From: JBAXTE01 sp963556065
Lineage (GTDB): Bacteria > Bacteroidota > Bacteroidia > Bacteroidales > WCHB1-69
DNA length: 64,000 nt
Direction: 5' to 3'
NCBI GenBank assembly: GCA_963556065.3
Contig: CAUVYH020000005.1
Location: forward strand, 566,847 to 630,846
In this document: positions 42,559 through 51,653 of the stretch, piece after piece
Layout of the letters: each line of letters starts with the position of its first letter
How positions within the stretch are numbered: position 1 is the first letter of the stretch
The notes under the pieces: generated by a model
Databases searched by the model: none
What the model was told of the DNA's origin: nothing
Seen by the model: the letters and a program-made list of their open reading frames with translations, nothing else
Position numbers and translations under genes: made by a program

Positions 42559-43500
42559 ATGAACGAAAAAAGAGAAATAACCGTTACATCTGTCAATATT
42601 AGTGAGCTTAAAGGAACTATAAAAACTCCTGTTTCGGCAATTGAGTTAGACTATTTAGGAGTGAAGCGCGACGCTCATGCAGGGGTGTGGCATCGACAGG
42701 TAAGTATGCTGGCATCCGAAAGCATTCATGGTTTTCAGGACAAATTGGGCCGTGAAATTAAGTGTGGCGAATTCGGTGAAAATATTACAACCGAAGGAAT
42801 GTTGCTTTTTCATTGTCATCCCCTCGACCGCTTTTCAAATCATGATATTGAATTGGAAGTCACCCAAATCGGAAAGAAATGTCATGGAGACGGATGCGAG
42901 ATTTTTCAAAAAGTAGGCACTTGTGTCATGCCCCAAGAAGGAATCTTTTGCAGAGTAATCAAGGGGGGAACCCTTAAATCCGGGAATAAATTGACCTATT
43001 CTCCGAAACAATATAAAATTGCAATTATTACCCTTAGCGACAGAGCAAGTAGCGGAATTTATGAAGATCTAAGCGGTCCGGCTCTCACAAAATCCATATC
43101 CGAATATTATTCTTCCCAAAATAAACCGTTTTTGATCGATAGCTCATTGATTCCTGATAGTGAACAGCTTTTAAAGGCGACTGTGGAAACTTATGTTCAG
43201 GAAGGTTATGATTTGGTATTTACCACGGGAGGAACGGGAATCAGCAGTAAAGACATTACACCGGATGTATTGATGCCTCTTTTCGATAGAGAAATTCCCG
43301 GAATTATGGATGCCATTCGGATGAAATTCGGAATTCAAAAGCCTCAGGCTCTCATAAGCCGAAGTGTAGCCGGAGTAATGGGCAATACACTGGTTTTTGC
43401 ACTTCCGGGCAGTGTAAGAGCAGTGAATGAGTATATCGGTGAAATTACACCGCATCTCAATCATCTCTTTCTGATGCTTAATAACATCGATTCGCATTAA
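42559..43500 (+). CDS. MOSC domain fused to MogA/MoaB-type molybdopterin adenylyltransferase
   Basis: This 313-residue fusion has a MOSC domain at about 1-148 (LDYLGVKRDAHAGVWHRQVS; CGEFGENITTEG; KKCHGDGCEIFQKVGTCVMP with a cysteine in the usual position) and a MogA domain at about 152-313 (KIAIITLSDRASSGIYEDLSG; DLVFTTGGTGISSKDITPD; SRSVAGVMGNTLVFALPGS). MogA adenylylates molybdopterin before metal insertion by MoeA. The MOSC part is thought to carry metal-sulfur groups. The fusion is known in Bacteroidota and other anaerobes. It is the last gene of the operon, three bases after moaC. Confidence 0.93.
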   Translation: MNEKREITVTSVNISELKGTIKTPVSAIELDYLGVKRDAHAGVWHRQVSMLASESIHGFQDKLGREIKCGEFGENITTEGMLLFHCHPLDRFSNHDIELEVTQIGKKCHGDGCEIFQKVGTCVMPQEGIFCRVIKGGTLKSGNKLTYSPKQYKIAIITLSDRASSGIYEDLSGPALTKSISEYYSSQNKPFLIDSSLIPDSEQLLKATVETYVQEGYDLVFTTGGTGISSKDITPDVLMPLFDREIPGIMDAIRMKFGIQKPQALISRSVAGVMGNTLVFALPGSVRAVNEYIGEITPHLNHLFLMLNNIDSH

Positions 43501-43536
43501 CGTAAAAATATACCTTCGATGTAACCTCAAAATTAA

Positions 43537-43544
43537 TATCTTTG
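43537..43544 (+). promoter_or_regulatory. -7 box for kdsD-lptB
   Basis: TATCTTTG matches TAnnTTTG, 16 bases before the kdsD ATG. Confidence 0.5.
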
Positions 43545-43560
43545 TCAAAAATAATAACGG

Positions 43561-44529
43561 ATGAACAGATCGGATTCAATTTTAGAAATTGCGCGTAAAA
43601 CCATTAAGCACGAGTCGGAAGCAATACTTTCTCTGGTCGATTTTTTAGATCATCAATTTGTAGATTGTGTAGAGATGATCCTGTCTTCTAAGGGGAGGGT
43701 AATTATCACAGGAATAGGAAAAAGTGCCAATATTGCAACTAAAATTGTAGCTACGCTTAATTCTACAGGAACACCTTCCGTATTTATGCATGCAGCTGAT
43801 GCTATTCATGGAGATTTGGGAAACGTGCAACCCGATGATGTGGTCGTTTGTATCTCGAAAAGCGGAAACACACCGGAAATCAAAGTGTTGGCTCCGCTGA
43901 TAAAAATGATGGGAAATCCTTTGGTCGCCATTGTGGGAAACACCGCTTCGTTTTTGGCTCAGCAGGCCGATTTAATTTTAAATGCGACGGTGGTGGGAGA
44001 GGCTTGTCCGAATAATCTGGCACCTACATCAAGTACCACTGCGCAACTTGTAATTGGTGATGCTCTTGCGGTTGCACTCCTCGAAATGCGAGGTTTCACG
44101 GCATCCGATTTTGCAAAATATCATCCGGGAGGTTCTCTGGGGAAAATGCTTTATCTTACGGTAGGGGATCTATGCAAAAACAATGAAGTACCCAAGGTGT
44201 TTTCCGACGATTCCCTTCGTAAACTGATTATCGAAATCAGTTCAAAGCGTTTGGGCGTAACTGCTGTGGTCGATGAATCCAACCATGTTTTAGGAATTGT
44301 AACCGATGGGGATCTTCGCAGAATGTTGCAAAATGTAGAATCGGTGAGTGAGATTACGGCAAAGGATATTATGAGCCCAAATCCAAAATTGATTGAAGAA
44401 ACCGAAAAAGCGGTAAATGCACTTCAGATTATGCGCGACAATAACATTACAAGCTTACTTGTGATGCGTAATAATGATTATATTGGCGTTGTTCATTTAC
44501 ATGACATTCTGCGTGAAGGAATCTTTTAA
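43561..44529 (+). CDS. kdsD: arabinose-5-phosphate isomerase (KpsF/GutQ family)
   Basis: KdsD isomerises ribulose-5-phosphate to arabinose-5-phosphate for Kdo synthesis by KdsA. The 322-residue protein has an N-terminal SIS domain (GRVIITGIGKSANIATKI, ADAIHGDLG, SKSGNTPEI, PTSSTTAQLVIGDALAVALL and KYHPGGSLGK) and two C-terminal CBS domains (VTAVVDESNHVLGIVTDGDL; MRDNNITSLLVMRNNDYIG). It is followed within 12 bases by a small CxxC protein and then lptB, linking Kdo supply to LPS export. Confidence 0.95.
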   Translation: MNRSDSILEIARKTIKHESEAILSLVDFLDHQFVDCVEMILSSKGRVIITGIGKSANIATKIVATLNSTGTPSVFMHAADAIHGDLGNVQPDDVVVCISKSGNTPEIKVLAPLIKMMGNPLVAIVGNTASFLAQQADLILNATVVGEACPNNLAPTSSTTAQLVIGDALAVALLEMRGFTASDFAKYHPGGSLGKMLYLTVGDLCKNNEVPKVFSDDSLRKLIIEISSKRLGVTAVVDESNHVLGIVTDGDLRRMLQNVESVSEITAKDIMSPNPKLIEETEKAVNALQIMRDNNITSLLVMRNNDYIGVVHLHDILREGIF

Positions 44530-44540
44530 ATTTGACGAAT

Positions 44541-44882
44541 ATGGCAAAATTAGTGGAAGAATATAATGAATATCGCGAAAAAATGAACAGGAAAATCCTT
44601 GACGGAGACAATCTGGTTATTAAACGCATTTATAATTTGGACTCAAATACCTATACAGATGGAGCGCTTTCCTCAAAAACGAAAGAAATGCTGGGGTTAG
44701 TCTCTTCGCTGGTGCTACGATGCGATGATTGTATTAAATATCACTTGCAAAAGTGTTTTCAATTGGGGATGACTACCGAAGAGTTGTTTGAAATTTTTGC
44801 GGTAGCCAATGTGGTGGGAGGAACGATTGTAATTCCGCACACCCGCAGAGCTGTTGAATTTTGGGAAGCTTTAAACGAATAA
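44541..44882 (+). CDS. carboxymuconolactone decarboxylase family protein (AhpD-like)
   Basis: This 113-residue protein has the AhpD/CMD core with the redox motif CDDC (Cys61, Cys64) followed by IKYHLQKCFQLGMTTEELF and NVVGGTIVIPH. The CxxC with the downstream His is the peroxidase-type proton relay of AhpD-like proteins. True carboxymuconolactone decarboxylases lack the two cysteines, so a thiol-redox role is more likely. An in-frame TTG nine bases earlier is less likely than the ATG used. It lies between kdsD and lptB. Confidence 0.85.
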   Translation: MAKLVEEYNEYREKMNRKILDGDNLVIKRIYNLDSNTYTDGALSSKTKEMLGLVSSLVLRCDDCIKYHLQKCFQLGMTTEELFEIFAVANVVGGTIVIPHTRRAVEFWEALNE

Positions 44883-44893
44883 CATACAAATTT

Positions 44894-45622
44894 ATGTCAA
44901 TATTATTTACAGAGAATTTAGTAAAACAATATAAAAAAAGAGTCGTTGTAAGTGATGTTTCGGTAAGCGTTGAACAAGGCGAGATTGTCGGGCTACTAGG
45001 GCCGAATGGGGCAGGAAAGACGACTTCATTTTATATGATTGTAGGGCTGATAAATCCACTTTCAGGACGAGTGATGCTTGATAATGAGGAAATTACACAA
45101 CTTCCGATGTACAAGCGCTCGCAAATGGGAATCGGCTATCTGGCGCAGGAGGCATCAATTTTTCGCCAATTAAGTGTGGAAGACAACATTACAGCAGTAC
45201 TTCAATTCACGAAGCTCAGTAAAAGTGAGCAACATGAAAAATTAGAAGCACTTCTCGATGAATTCAGCCTTCAGAAAATAAGAAAAAGCAAGGGAATACA
45301 ACTTTCAGGGGGCGAGCGTCGTAGAACTGAAATTGCACGCTGTTTGGCCGTAAATCCGAAATTTATTCTTCTCGACGAACCTTTTGCCGGAGTCGATCCG
45401 ATTGCAGTGGAAGATATTCAGTCCATTATCATGAAGTTAAAAACTAAAAACATTGGAATCTTAATTACCGATCATAATGTTCATGAAACTCTTACAATCA
45501 CCGACAGGGCTTATTTGTTGTTCGAGGGGAGTGTACTCCGGAAAGGAACAGCTCAGGAATTGGCTGATGACGAATATGTAAGAAAAGTCTATTTAGGTTC
45601 TAAATTTGAACTTCGAAAGTGA
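44894..45622 (+). CDS. lptB: LPS export ABC transporter ATP-binding protein
   Basis: LptB powers extraction of LPS from the inner membrane by LptFG. The 242-residue ATPase has Walker A GPNGAGKTTS, a Q-loop GYLAQEASIFRQLSVEDN typical of LptB, the signature LSGGERRRTEIARCLA, Walker B FILLDEPFAGVDPIAVEDI and the switch His in ITDHNVHETL. The downstream ATG (MSILFTENLV) is chosen because the longer frame overlaps the CMD-like gene by 22 bases. LptF, LptG and LptC are not in the window. Confidence 0.94.
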   Translation: MSILFTENLVKQYKKRVVVSDVSVSVEQGEIVGLLGPNGAGKTTSFYMIVGLINPLSGRVMLDNEEITQLPMYKRSQMGIGYLAQEASIFRQLSVEDNITAVLQFTKLSKSEQHEKLEALLDEFSLQKIRKSKGIQLSGGERRRTEIARCLAVNPKFILLDEPFAGVDPIAVEDIQSIIMKLKTKNIGILITDHNVHETLTITDRAYLLFEGSVLRKGTAQELADDEYVRKVYLGSKFELRK

Positions 45623-45706
45623 TAAAAATATATTGAATGCAATTCAATTCTAAAAATATAATTTTCTTTTTTTGTCAAAAAATTGGTATTTTCGGATAGT
45701 TATTTA

Positions 45707-45714
45707 TAAATTTG
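45707..45714 (+). promoter_or_regulatory. -7 box for secDF
   Basis: TAAATTTG matches TAnnTTTG, 66 bases before the secDF ATG. Confidence 0.45.
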
Positions 45715-45780
45715 CAGGCTAATTGAAAAAGAATACAGTTAAAACAAATCATTATAACAATAAAATCAAAGGTTAAAAAC

Positions 45781-48700
45781 ATGCAGAATAAGGGAACTAT
45801 CAAATTCTTCGGTATTGCGTTTGCCCTGGTATGCGCCTATTCATTGTCGTTTACTTTGTGTACTCGACAAGTTGAAAAAAACGCCAAATCATTCGCTATT
45901 AACGAACAAGTTAAAGCCGAGGCTAAAAAACTTGCAAACGGAAATGCTTTAAAAGAAACTTTTTATTTAGATTCATTGTCGAAAATTCGCGAAAATTACT
46001 TTTTAGACTCAATGTCTAATGAAGTGATTTATAATGTGTTGGTTAGAAAATACACCTATCGCGATTGCAAAAGCCGTGAAATAAACTTAGGGTTAGACCT
46101 TAAAGGGGGGATGAATGTTACCTTAGAAATATCTCTTTCCGACATTCTTACTTCACTAGCTGGTAAAAATGCAGCCGATCCTATGTTCCAACAGGCTTTT
46201 AACAAAGCGTTGGAACGTCAGAAAAGTACCCAAACCGATTTTATTACCTTGTTTGGACAGGCATTTAAAGACGTGGCTCCAAACGGTCGTTTAGCTTCGT
46301 TTTTTGCCTTTAATCTGCCGGAACGTGTAAAGACAAATTCAACAAATGAAGAAGTTTTAAAGGTTTTAAAAGAAGAAACAGATGCTGCGGTAGATCGTAC
46401 CTTTCAAATTCTTCGTACTCGTATCGACCGATTTGGTGTGGCTCAACCGAACATTCAGAAATTAAGCCAGTCGGGACGTATTCTTGTTGAATTACCGGGT
46501 ATTAAAGAACCGGAACGTGTTCGTAAATTACTTCAAGGAACGGCCAATTTGGAATTCTGGAAAACTTATGAACTGTCTGAAATATTTCCTGCATTAGAAC
46601 AGGCAAACAAGAAAATTGCGTCGTTCATTAATGGCGATTTACTCACCGATTCCACTAAAGTTACCGATTCTTTAGCTACCGCAGATACTCAAAAGAAAGA
46701 TACTACTGCTGTTGCAGCAACGGCTAAAAAAGACACCAATACAAAAGCACTTTCTCAGGCACAACGTGAAAAAGAAAATCCTCTGTTTTCAATTCTTCAG
46801 CTAAGTGTTGATCAACAGACAGGACAGTTGAACAAAGGTGCTGTAGTAGGGTATGCTTCAGTGAAAGACACAGCTAAAATAAACCACATGTTCGAGATGG
46901 TGAAAGCCACGTTACCTCGTGATTTACGTCTTGCATGGGAACATAAGGCAATAGATGAAAAATCAGGCATTATTCAGCTTATTGCGCTTAAAGGCGTTGG
47001 CGAAAAAGGTGCTGTTTTGACCGGGGATGCAATTTCGGATGCTCGTCAGGATTATAGCGATAAAGGTGGAAATGAAATCTCAATGACGATGAACGCCGTT
47101 GGTGCTAAAACTTGGAAAAAAATTACCGGCGAAAATATTGGAAAATGTATTGCAATCGTCCTTGATGGCTACGTTTATTCTGCACCAACAGTTCAAAATG
47201 AGATTCCGAACGGACGTTCTTCTATTACCGGTAGGTTTACATTAGAAGAAGCAAAGGATTTGGCTAATATTCTTAAAGCCGGTAAATTACCTGCTCCTGC
47301 TCGTATTGTGCAAGAAGAAATTGTTGGGCCGACCCTTGGAATTGAAGCTATCAATTCAGGGTTGCTTTCATTCCTATTTGCATTCCTTTTAGTTCTTTTA
47401 TACATGTGGTTGTATTATAACAGAAGCGGTATGGTTGCCAACCTTGCCCTTATTGCCAATATATTCTTCATATTCGGAGTGCTGGCTTCGTTAGGAGCCG
47501 TACTGACGATGCCCGGTATTGCCGGTATTGTATTAACCTTAGGGATGGCAGTGGATGCTAACGTAATTATCTACGAACGTATTCGTGAAGAATTACGCTC
47601 AGGTAAAGGTATTCGTCTGGCAATTACAGAAGGATATAAACATGCATATTCTGCAATTATCGATGGTAATGTTACCACATTAATTACGGCGGTTGTGTTG
47701 TTTATATTTGGTTCAGGCCCTGTTCAGGGTTTTGCTACCACACTTATTATTGGTATCATCAGTTCCTTATTTACCGCTATTTTTATTTCCAGAATTATTT
47801 TCGAATGGATGTTGTCAAAAGATAAACATATATCTTTTGACAATAAATATACTCGGAACTTCTTGCAAAATACACATATTAACTTTATCGGACTTAGAAA
47901 AATTCTATATTGTGTTTCTGGCGTGGTCATTCTTGCAGGGATTATTTCACTATCTACCAGAGGATTAAGTTATGGTGTTGATTTTGCAGGCGGACGCAGT
48001 TATGTGGTTCGTTTTGATCAGGACGTAAAGACTGATGCTGTTCGTGAATCATTAAATAAAGAATTTGGAGAATCACCGGAAGTAAAGACTTTTGGCCCTT
48101 CAAATCAGGTAAAAATAACTACTAAGTATAGAATCAAAGAGGATAACGTGGAAGTAGATTCTATTGTTGAAGCAAAACTTTTCAATGGCTTAAAACCGTT
48201 TTTTACAAAGAAAATTACGATTGATGATTTTAGTGTAAAGAATCAGGAAGTTGGGCTGTTAAGTTCTCAAAAAGTAGGCCCTACTGTTGCAAAAGATATT
48301 GTAATTAATGCAATTTGGGCTGTATTCTTCTCGTTGATCGCGATTTTCATATATATTGCTGTTCGTTTTAGAAAATGGCAATATGGTTTGGGTGGTTTGA
48401 TTTCGCTTGCGCACGATGCCTTTATTACGCTCTCTTTGTATTCATTCTTTTATGGTGTTTTACCGTTTACATTGGAGATAGATCAAACTTTTATTGCGGC
48501 AATATTAACGATTATCGGATATTCCATTAATGATACCGTAATTATATTCGATCGTATTCGTGAGTATGTCGGTCTTCACCCGAAACGTGATTTGAAAGAC
48601 AACATGAACGATGCAATGAATAGCACTTTAGGCCGAACTTTAAACACCTCAGGAACTACGTTAGCAGTATTGTTGGCAATTTTCCTATTTGGAGGTGAAG

Positions 48701-48831
48701 TAATTCAGGGTTTTGTATTTGCAATGCTTATTGGAGTTTTGGTTGGTACATATTCTTCTGTATTTAATGCAACTCCTGTGGCTTATGACATGATTAATAT
48801 TTTCAAGAGCAAAAAAGAAAAAGTACAATAA
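45781..48831 (+). CDS. secDF: fused protein translocase SecDF
   Basis: This 1016-residue protein joins SecD (about 1-640) and SecF (about 690-1016). It uses the proton motive force to pull exported proteins through SecYEG. The SecD part has INLGLDLKGGMNVTLEI, RTRIDRFGVAQPNIQ, LLQGTANLEFWKTY, ITGRFTLEEAKDLANIL, LGIEAINSGLLS and then MAVDANVIIYERIREEL, with the proton-relay Asp. The SecF part has YGVDFAGGRSYVV and GYSINDTVIIFDRIRE. Between the first periplasmic segments there is a low-complexity Lys/Thr/Ala insert (KKDTTAVAATAKKDTNTKA). The fusion is standard in Bacteroidota. It is a monocistronic gene with a strong terminator. Confidence 0.97.
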   Translation: MQNKGTIKFFGIAFALVCAYSLSFTLCTRQVEKNAKSFAINEQVKAEAKKLANGNALKETFYLDSLSKIRENYFLDSMSNEVIYNVLVRKYTYRDCKSREINLGLDLKGGMNVTLEISLSDILTSLAGKNAADPMFQQAFNKALERQKSTQTDFITLFGQAFKDVAPNGRLASFFAFNLPERVKTNSTNEEVLKVLKEETDAAVDRTFQILRTRIDRFGVAQPNIQKLSQSGRILVELPGIKEPERVRKLLQGTANLEFWKTYELSEIFPALEQANKKIASFINGDLLTDSTKVTDSLATADTQKKDTTAVAATAKKDTNTKALSQAQREKENPLFSILQLSVDQQTGQLNKGAVVGYASVKDTAKINHMFEMVKATLPRDLRLAWEHKAIDEKSGIIQLIALKGVGEKGAVLTGDAISDARQDYSDKGGNEISMTMNAVGAKTWKKITGENIGKCIAIVLDGYVYSAPTVQNEIPNGRSSITGRFTLEEAKDLANILKAGKLPAPARIVQEEIVGPTLGIEAINSGLLSFLFAFLLVLLYMWLYYNRSGMVANLALIANIFFIFGVLASLGAVLTMPGIAGIVLTLGMAVDANVIIYERIREELRSGKGIRLAITEGYKHAYSAIIDGNVTTLITAVVLFIFGSGPVQGFATTLIIGIISSLFTAIFISRIIFEWMLSKDKHISFDNKYTRNFLQNTHINFIGLRKILYCVSGVVILAGIISLSTRGLSYGVDFAGGRSYVVRFDQDVKTDAVRESLNKEFGESPEVKTFGPSNQVKITTKYRIKEDNVEVDSIVEAKLFNGLKPFFTKKITIDDFSVKNQEVGLLSSQKVGPTVAKDIVINAIWAVFFSLIAIFIYIAVRFRKWQYGLGGLISLAHDAFITLSLYSFFYGVLPFTLEIDQTFIAAILTIIGYSINDTVIIFDRIREYVGLHPKRDLKDNMNDAMNSTLGRTLNTSGTTLAVLLAIFLFGGEVIQGFVFAMLIGVLVGTYSSVFNATPVAYDMINIFKSKKEKVQ

Positions 48832-48840
48832 TAGTTTCTT

Positions 48841-48888
48841 TTAAATATAAAAAAGGCCTCAAATGTTTGAGGCCTTTTTTATATTTAA
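48841..48888. terminator. terminator after secDF
   Basis: A perfect 23-base inverted repeat with a TG loop, core AAAAAAGGCCTCAAA/TTTGAGGCCTTTTTT, begins nine bases after the secDF stop. The A and T runs make it effective on both strands. Confidence 0.92.
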
Positions 48889-49030
48889 AAAATAAATTCT
48901 TTGATTCCAGCTGAAACAAACAGATATAAATTCTCGTTGAAAAAAAGAAAATTATTTTGGCAAAATGTACAAACATAAAAAAAAATCATTATTTTAGCAT
49001 CGTATTTGGGATAAACTAACTTAAACAAAC

Positions 49031-51592
49031 ATGAAACGAATTTTTACATTCGGAGTATTATTACTTACATTGCTGTTTATCAGTAATTTGAGTATGGCTC
49101 AAAAAAAGAATTACACTCAAGAGGCCGATAAAGCCTTCTCAACATTTCAGTATAGTATTGCTGCTGACTTATACAAAAAAGCATATTCGAAAATTAAAAC
49201 AAATAAAATTTTAAAAAATTTTGTTTTATTTCGTTTGTCTGAATGTTATAGATTGACAGGTAATCTTAAAAAAGCCGAGCAAAATTATTTAAAACTCGAA
49301 AAGATTAATTATCAAAAGGATGATCCGATTATATTTCTTCATCTCGGGGATATTAAAAGGATTCTTTATAAAGACTTTGCAGCTGCAGAAAGTTATTACA
49401 AGAAATATAAAGAAAGAGTTCCTGACGATCCACATATTGATATGAAAATTAAGTCTTGCGAACTTGGTGCAGCATGGGTGAAGACTCCTACGCGCCATGA
49501 AGTGGCAAACTTTAAGAAATTGAATACCCGTGATAATGATTGGGCTCCGGCATGGGGAAATCCAAACAAAAAAAATCAGCTATTCATTTCCTCTTCCCGC
49601 GAGGGTAGTAATGGAAAAGGAACTGATGTGTGGACCGGACAATCTTTTTCGGACATTTATATGTCGGAGAAACCGAAAAGCAAAAATACGGAATGGCCAG
49701 GTGAGTGGACAGAGCCTATTTCTATTGAATCGGAAGAAGGAGAACCCTTTGTAAATACTAAAGCAAACGAAGGTGAAGCTGTTGCGAATGGCAAAGGTTC
49801 CACAATCTACTTTACTCGTTGCGGTGTGGAAAAAAAGAAAGTTGTTACTTGTAAGATATATTCTTCTCAGAAGAAAGGAAAAGGTTGGGGTGAAGCGGAA
49901 GAAATTAAGTTAGGTCCAGACACGTTTGATTTTGTGCATCCGGCAATTTCTTCGGATGAACTTACCATGTATTTTTCGTCGAATATACCTGGAGGTGAGG
50001 GTGGATATGATATTTGGGTTGCAAAGCGCTCTAAAAAATCAAAGCCATTTGATGCTCCAGTGAATTTAGGTCCAAAAGTGAATACTTGGGCTGCAGATAT
50101 GTTCCCCTCACTACGTAATGATAGCAACTTGTATTATTCAACAAAAGGACTACCCGGTGTTGGGGGATTTGATCTTTTTCAAACGTCATTAAAAGAAGGG
50201 GCTTGGAGTGATCCGGTTAACTTACAGGTACCTATCAACTCCGAAGCGGATGATATTACGATATTATTCGACGAAACGGTCTATAATGATCCGTTGTCTG
50301 GTGCTCCGTACGTGGAAAAAGGGTATTTTGCTTCAAATCGTAAAGAAGGAAAAGCAGATGGGGGATTCGATATCTGGACATTTAAACTTCGCCCACTTGT
50401 CTTTTCTCTTTCCGGTATAATTAAAGACAGTGTCTCTCTACAGCCTATTGATAGTGTTATGGTTGTAATCAGTGGATCAAATAATACTTCATATACCACT
50501 TACACTGATAAAAAGGGGTATTATATGTTTGATAAGACTAAAATCATGCTTGATGCCACTTATACAATGAATGTTGAAAAGCTCGGATACTACAAAAATG
50601 ATAATACAAAAGGTAAAGAAACAACTGTAGGGTTAAAAGAAAATAAAGATTTAAAACATAATTTTATACTTAATCCAATTCCCAAAGAACCGATTGTGCT
50701 TCCCGATATTTTGTATGATTTGGCAAAATGGGATTTAAAACCGCAATATCAGGATTCACTTAAAGGATTGCATAAAATCATGGTTGACAATCCAACATTT
50801 GTAATTGAGTTGAGGTCACACACCGATGTTCGTCCTATTCCAATGACGAATGACACATTATCCCAACGTCGTGCTCAGTCCTGCGTCGATTATCTCATCA
50901 GCTTGGGAATCGAACCGGGTCGATTGGTTGCTAAAGGTTATGGCGAAAAAGTTCCGCGTACTTTGCTTAAAGATACACGTTCTGTTTATGAAGGAAAAGA
51001 ATTCATCTTTAACAAAGGCATTACACTTACTCCCGAATACATTAAAGATCTGCCGTCAAAATCAGAGCAGGAAGCAGCTCATAACTTAAACCGTAGAACT
51101 GAATTTAGAATACTTCGTGATGATTATGTGCCATCTACTAATAAAAATGATTCACTTAATAAAACAGGTACGGTTACGTTTATTTCCGCTCCTAATATGA
51201 ATACAATTCCTGTGGTTATTGAAGGAGAAGTGGTAAAATCTACTTGTATCGTTAATAACAAACAGATGACTTTTGCTATCGAAAATGGCTCAAATCGTAT
51301 TACAATATCAATGGAAGAAGCGATGAATTTCCTGAAAGAGTACAAAATAACCATTAACGACTTTGCCGAAAAAGCCAAGGCAATTAACGAAGACGGATCC
51401 ATTGTCGATAATTCTGTTCTTTATCTAACAGACCTGAAAATAGGTGAGGAAACTATCGAAAACGTTGAAGTTACTGTTGTTAAAGGACAAAAAGCCGCAA
51501 TCTCTTTTGGTGATAAAAGATTGGCTGAAGAGTTTGGTGAATACACCATTGATAAAGATAAGAAAACGCTTACATTTAAAACATCGAAATAA
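49031..51592 (+). CDS. TPR, PD40 propeller and OmpA-domain protein (PorE-like) with retropepsin-like C-terminal extension
   Basis: This is an 853-residue exported protein: signal peptide 1-23 (cleaved near SMAQ; no lipobox), N-terminal TPR helices (YTQEADKAFSTFQYSIAADLYKKAY onward), PD40/WD40-like beta-propeller repeats at about 150-440 (MYFSSNIPGGEGGYDIWVAKR; PSLRNDSNLYYSTKGLPGVGGFDLF), a carboxypeptidase-regulatory-like beta domain (FSLSGIIKDSVSLQPIDSV) and an OmpA domain from about 557 (IELRSHTDVRPIPMTNDTLSQRRAQ). PorE of the T9SS has this domain order. After OmpA, residues about 711-853 form an unusual tail resembling a retropepsin-type aspartic protease with ENGS (751-754) where DTGA is expected. 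It probably binds peptidoglycan and supports an envelope complex. Confidence 0.85.
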   Translation: MKRIFTFGVLLLTLLFISNLSMAQKKNYTQEADKAFSTFQYSIAADLYKKAYSKIKTNKILKNFVLFRLSECYRLTGNLKKAEQNYLKLEKINYQKDDPIIFLHLGDIKRILYKDFAAAESYYKKYKERVPDDPHIDMKIKSCELGAAWVKTPTRHEVANFKKLNTRDNDWAPAWGNPNKKNQLFISSSREGSNGKGTDVWTGQSFSDIYMSEKPKSKNTEWPGEWTEPISIESEEGEPFVNTKANEGEAVANGKGSTIYFTRCGVEKKKVVTCKIYSSQKKGKGWGEAEEIKLGPDTFDFVHPAISSDELTMYFSSNIPGGEGGYDIWVAKRSKKSKPFDAPVNLGPKVNTWAADMFPSLRNDSNLYYSTKGLPGVGGFDLFQTSLKEGAWSDPVNLQVPINSEADDITILFDETVYNDPLSGAPYVEKGYFASNRKEGKADGGFDIWTFKLRPLVFSLSGIIKDSVSLQPIDSVMVVISGSNNTSYTTYTDKKGYYMFDKTKIMLDATYTMNVEKLGYYKNDNTKGKETTVGLKENKDLKHNFILNPIPKEPIVLPDILYDLAKWDLKPQYQDSLKGLHKIMVDNPTFVIELRSHTDVRPIPMTNDTLSQRRAQSCVDYLISLGIEPGRLVAKGYGEKVPRTLLKDTRSVYEGKEFIFNKGITLTPEYIKDLPSKSEQEAAHNLNRRTEFRILRDDYVPSTNKNDSLNKTGTVTFISAPNMNTIPVVIEGEVVKSTCIVNNKQMTFAIENGSNRITISMEEAMNFLKEYKITINDFAEKAKAINEDGSIVDNSVLYLTDLKIGEETIENVEVTVVKGQKAAISFGDKRLAEEFGEYTIDKDKKTLTFKTSK

Positions 51593-51599
51593 ATTCTAA

Positions 51600-51630
51600 A
51601 AACATCCGCAATATTGCGGATGTTTTTTTT
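51600..51630 (+). terminator. terminator after the PorE-like gene
   Basis: The stem AAACATCCGCAA pairs with TTGCGGATGTTT (loop TA) and is followed by a T run, eight bases after the stop codon. Confidence 0.9.
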
Positions 51631-51631
51631 A

Positions 51632-51639
51632 TAACTTTG
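51632..51639 (+). promoter_or_regulatory. -7 box for purM
   Basis: TAACTTTG matches TAnnTTTG, 14 bases before the purM ATG and directly abutting the upstream terminator. Confidence 0.5.
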
Positions 51640-51653
51640 CAACAAAAATAAGG

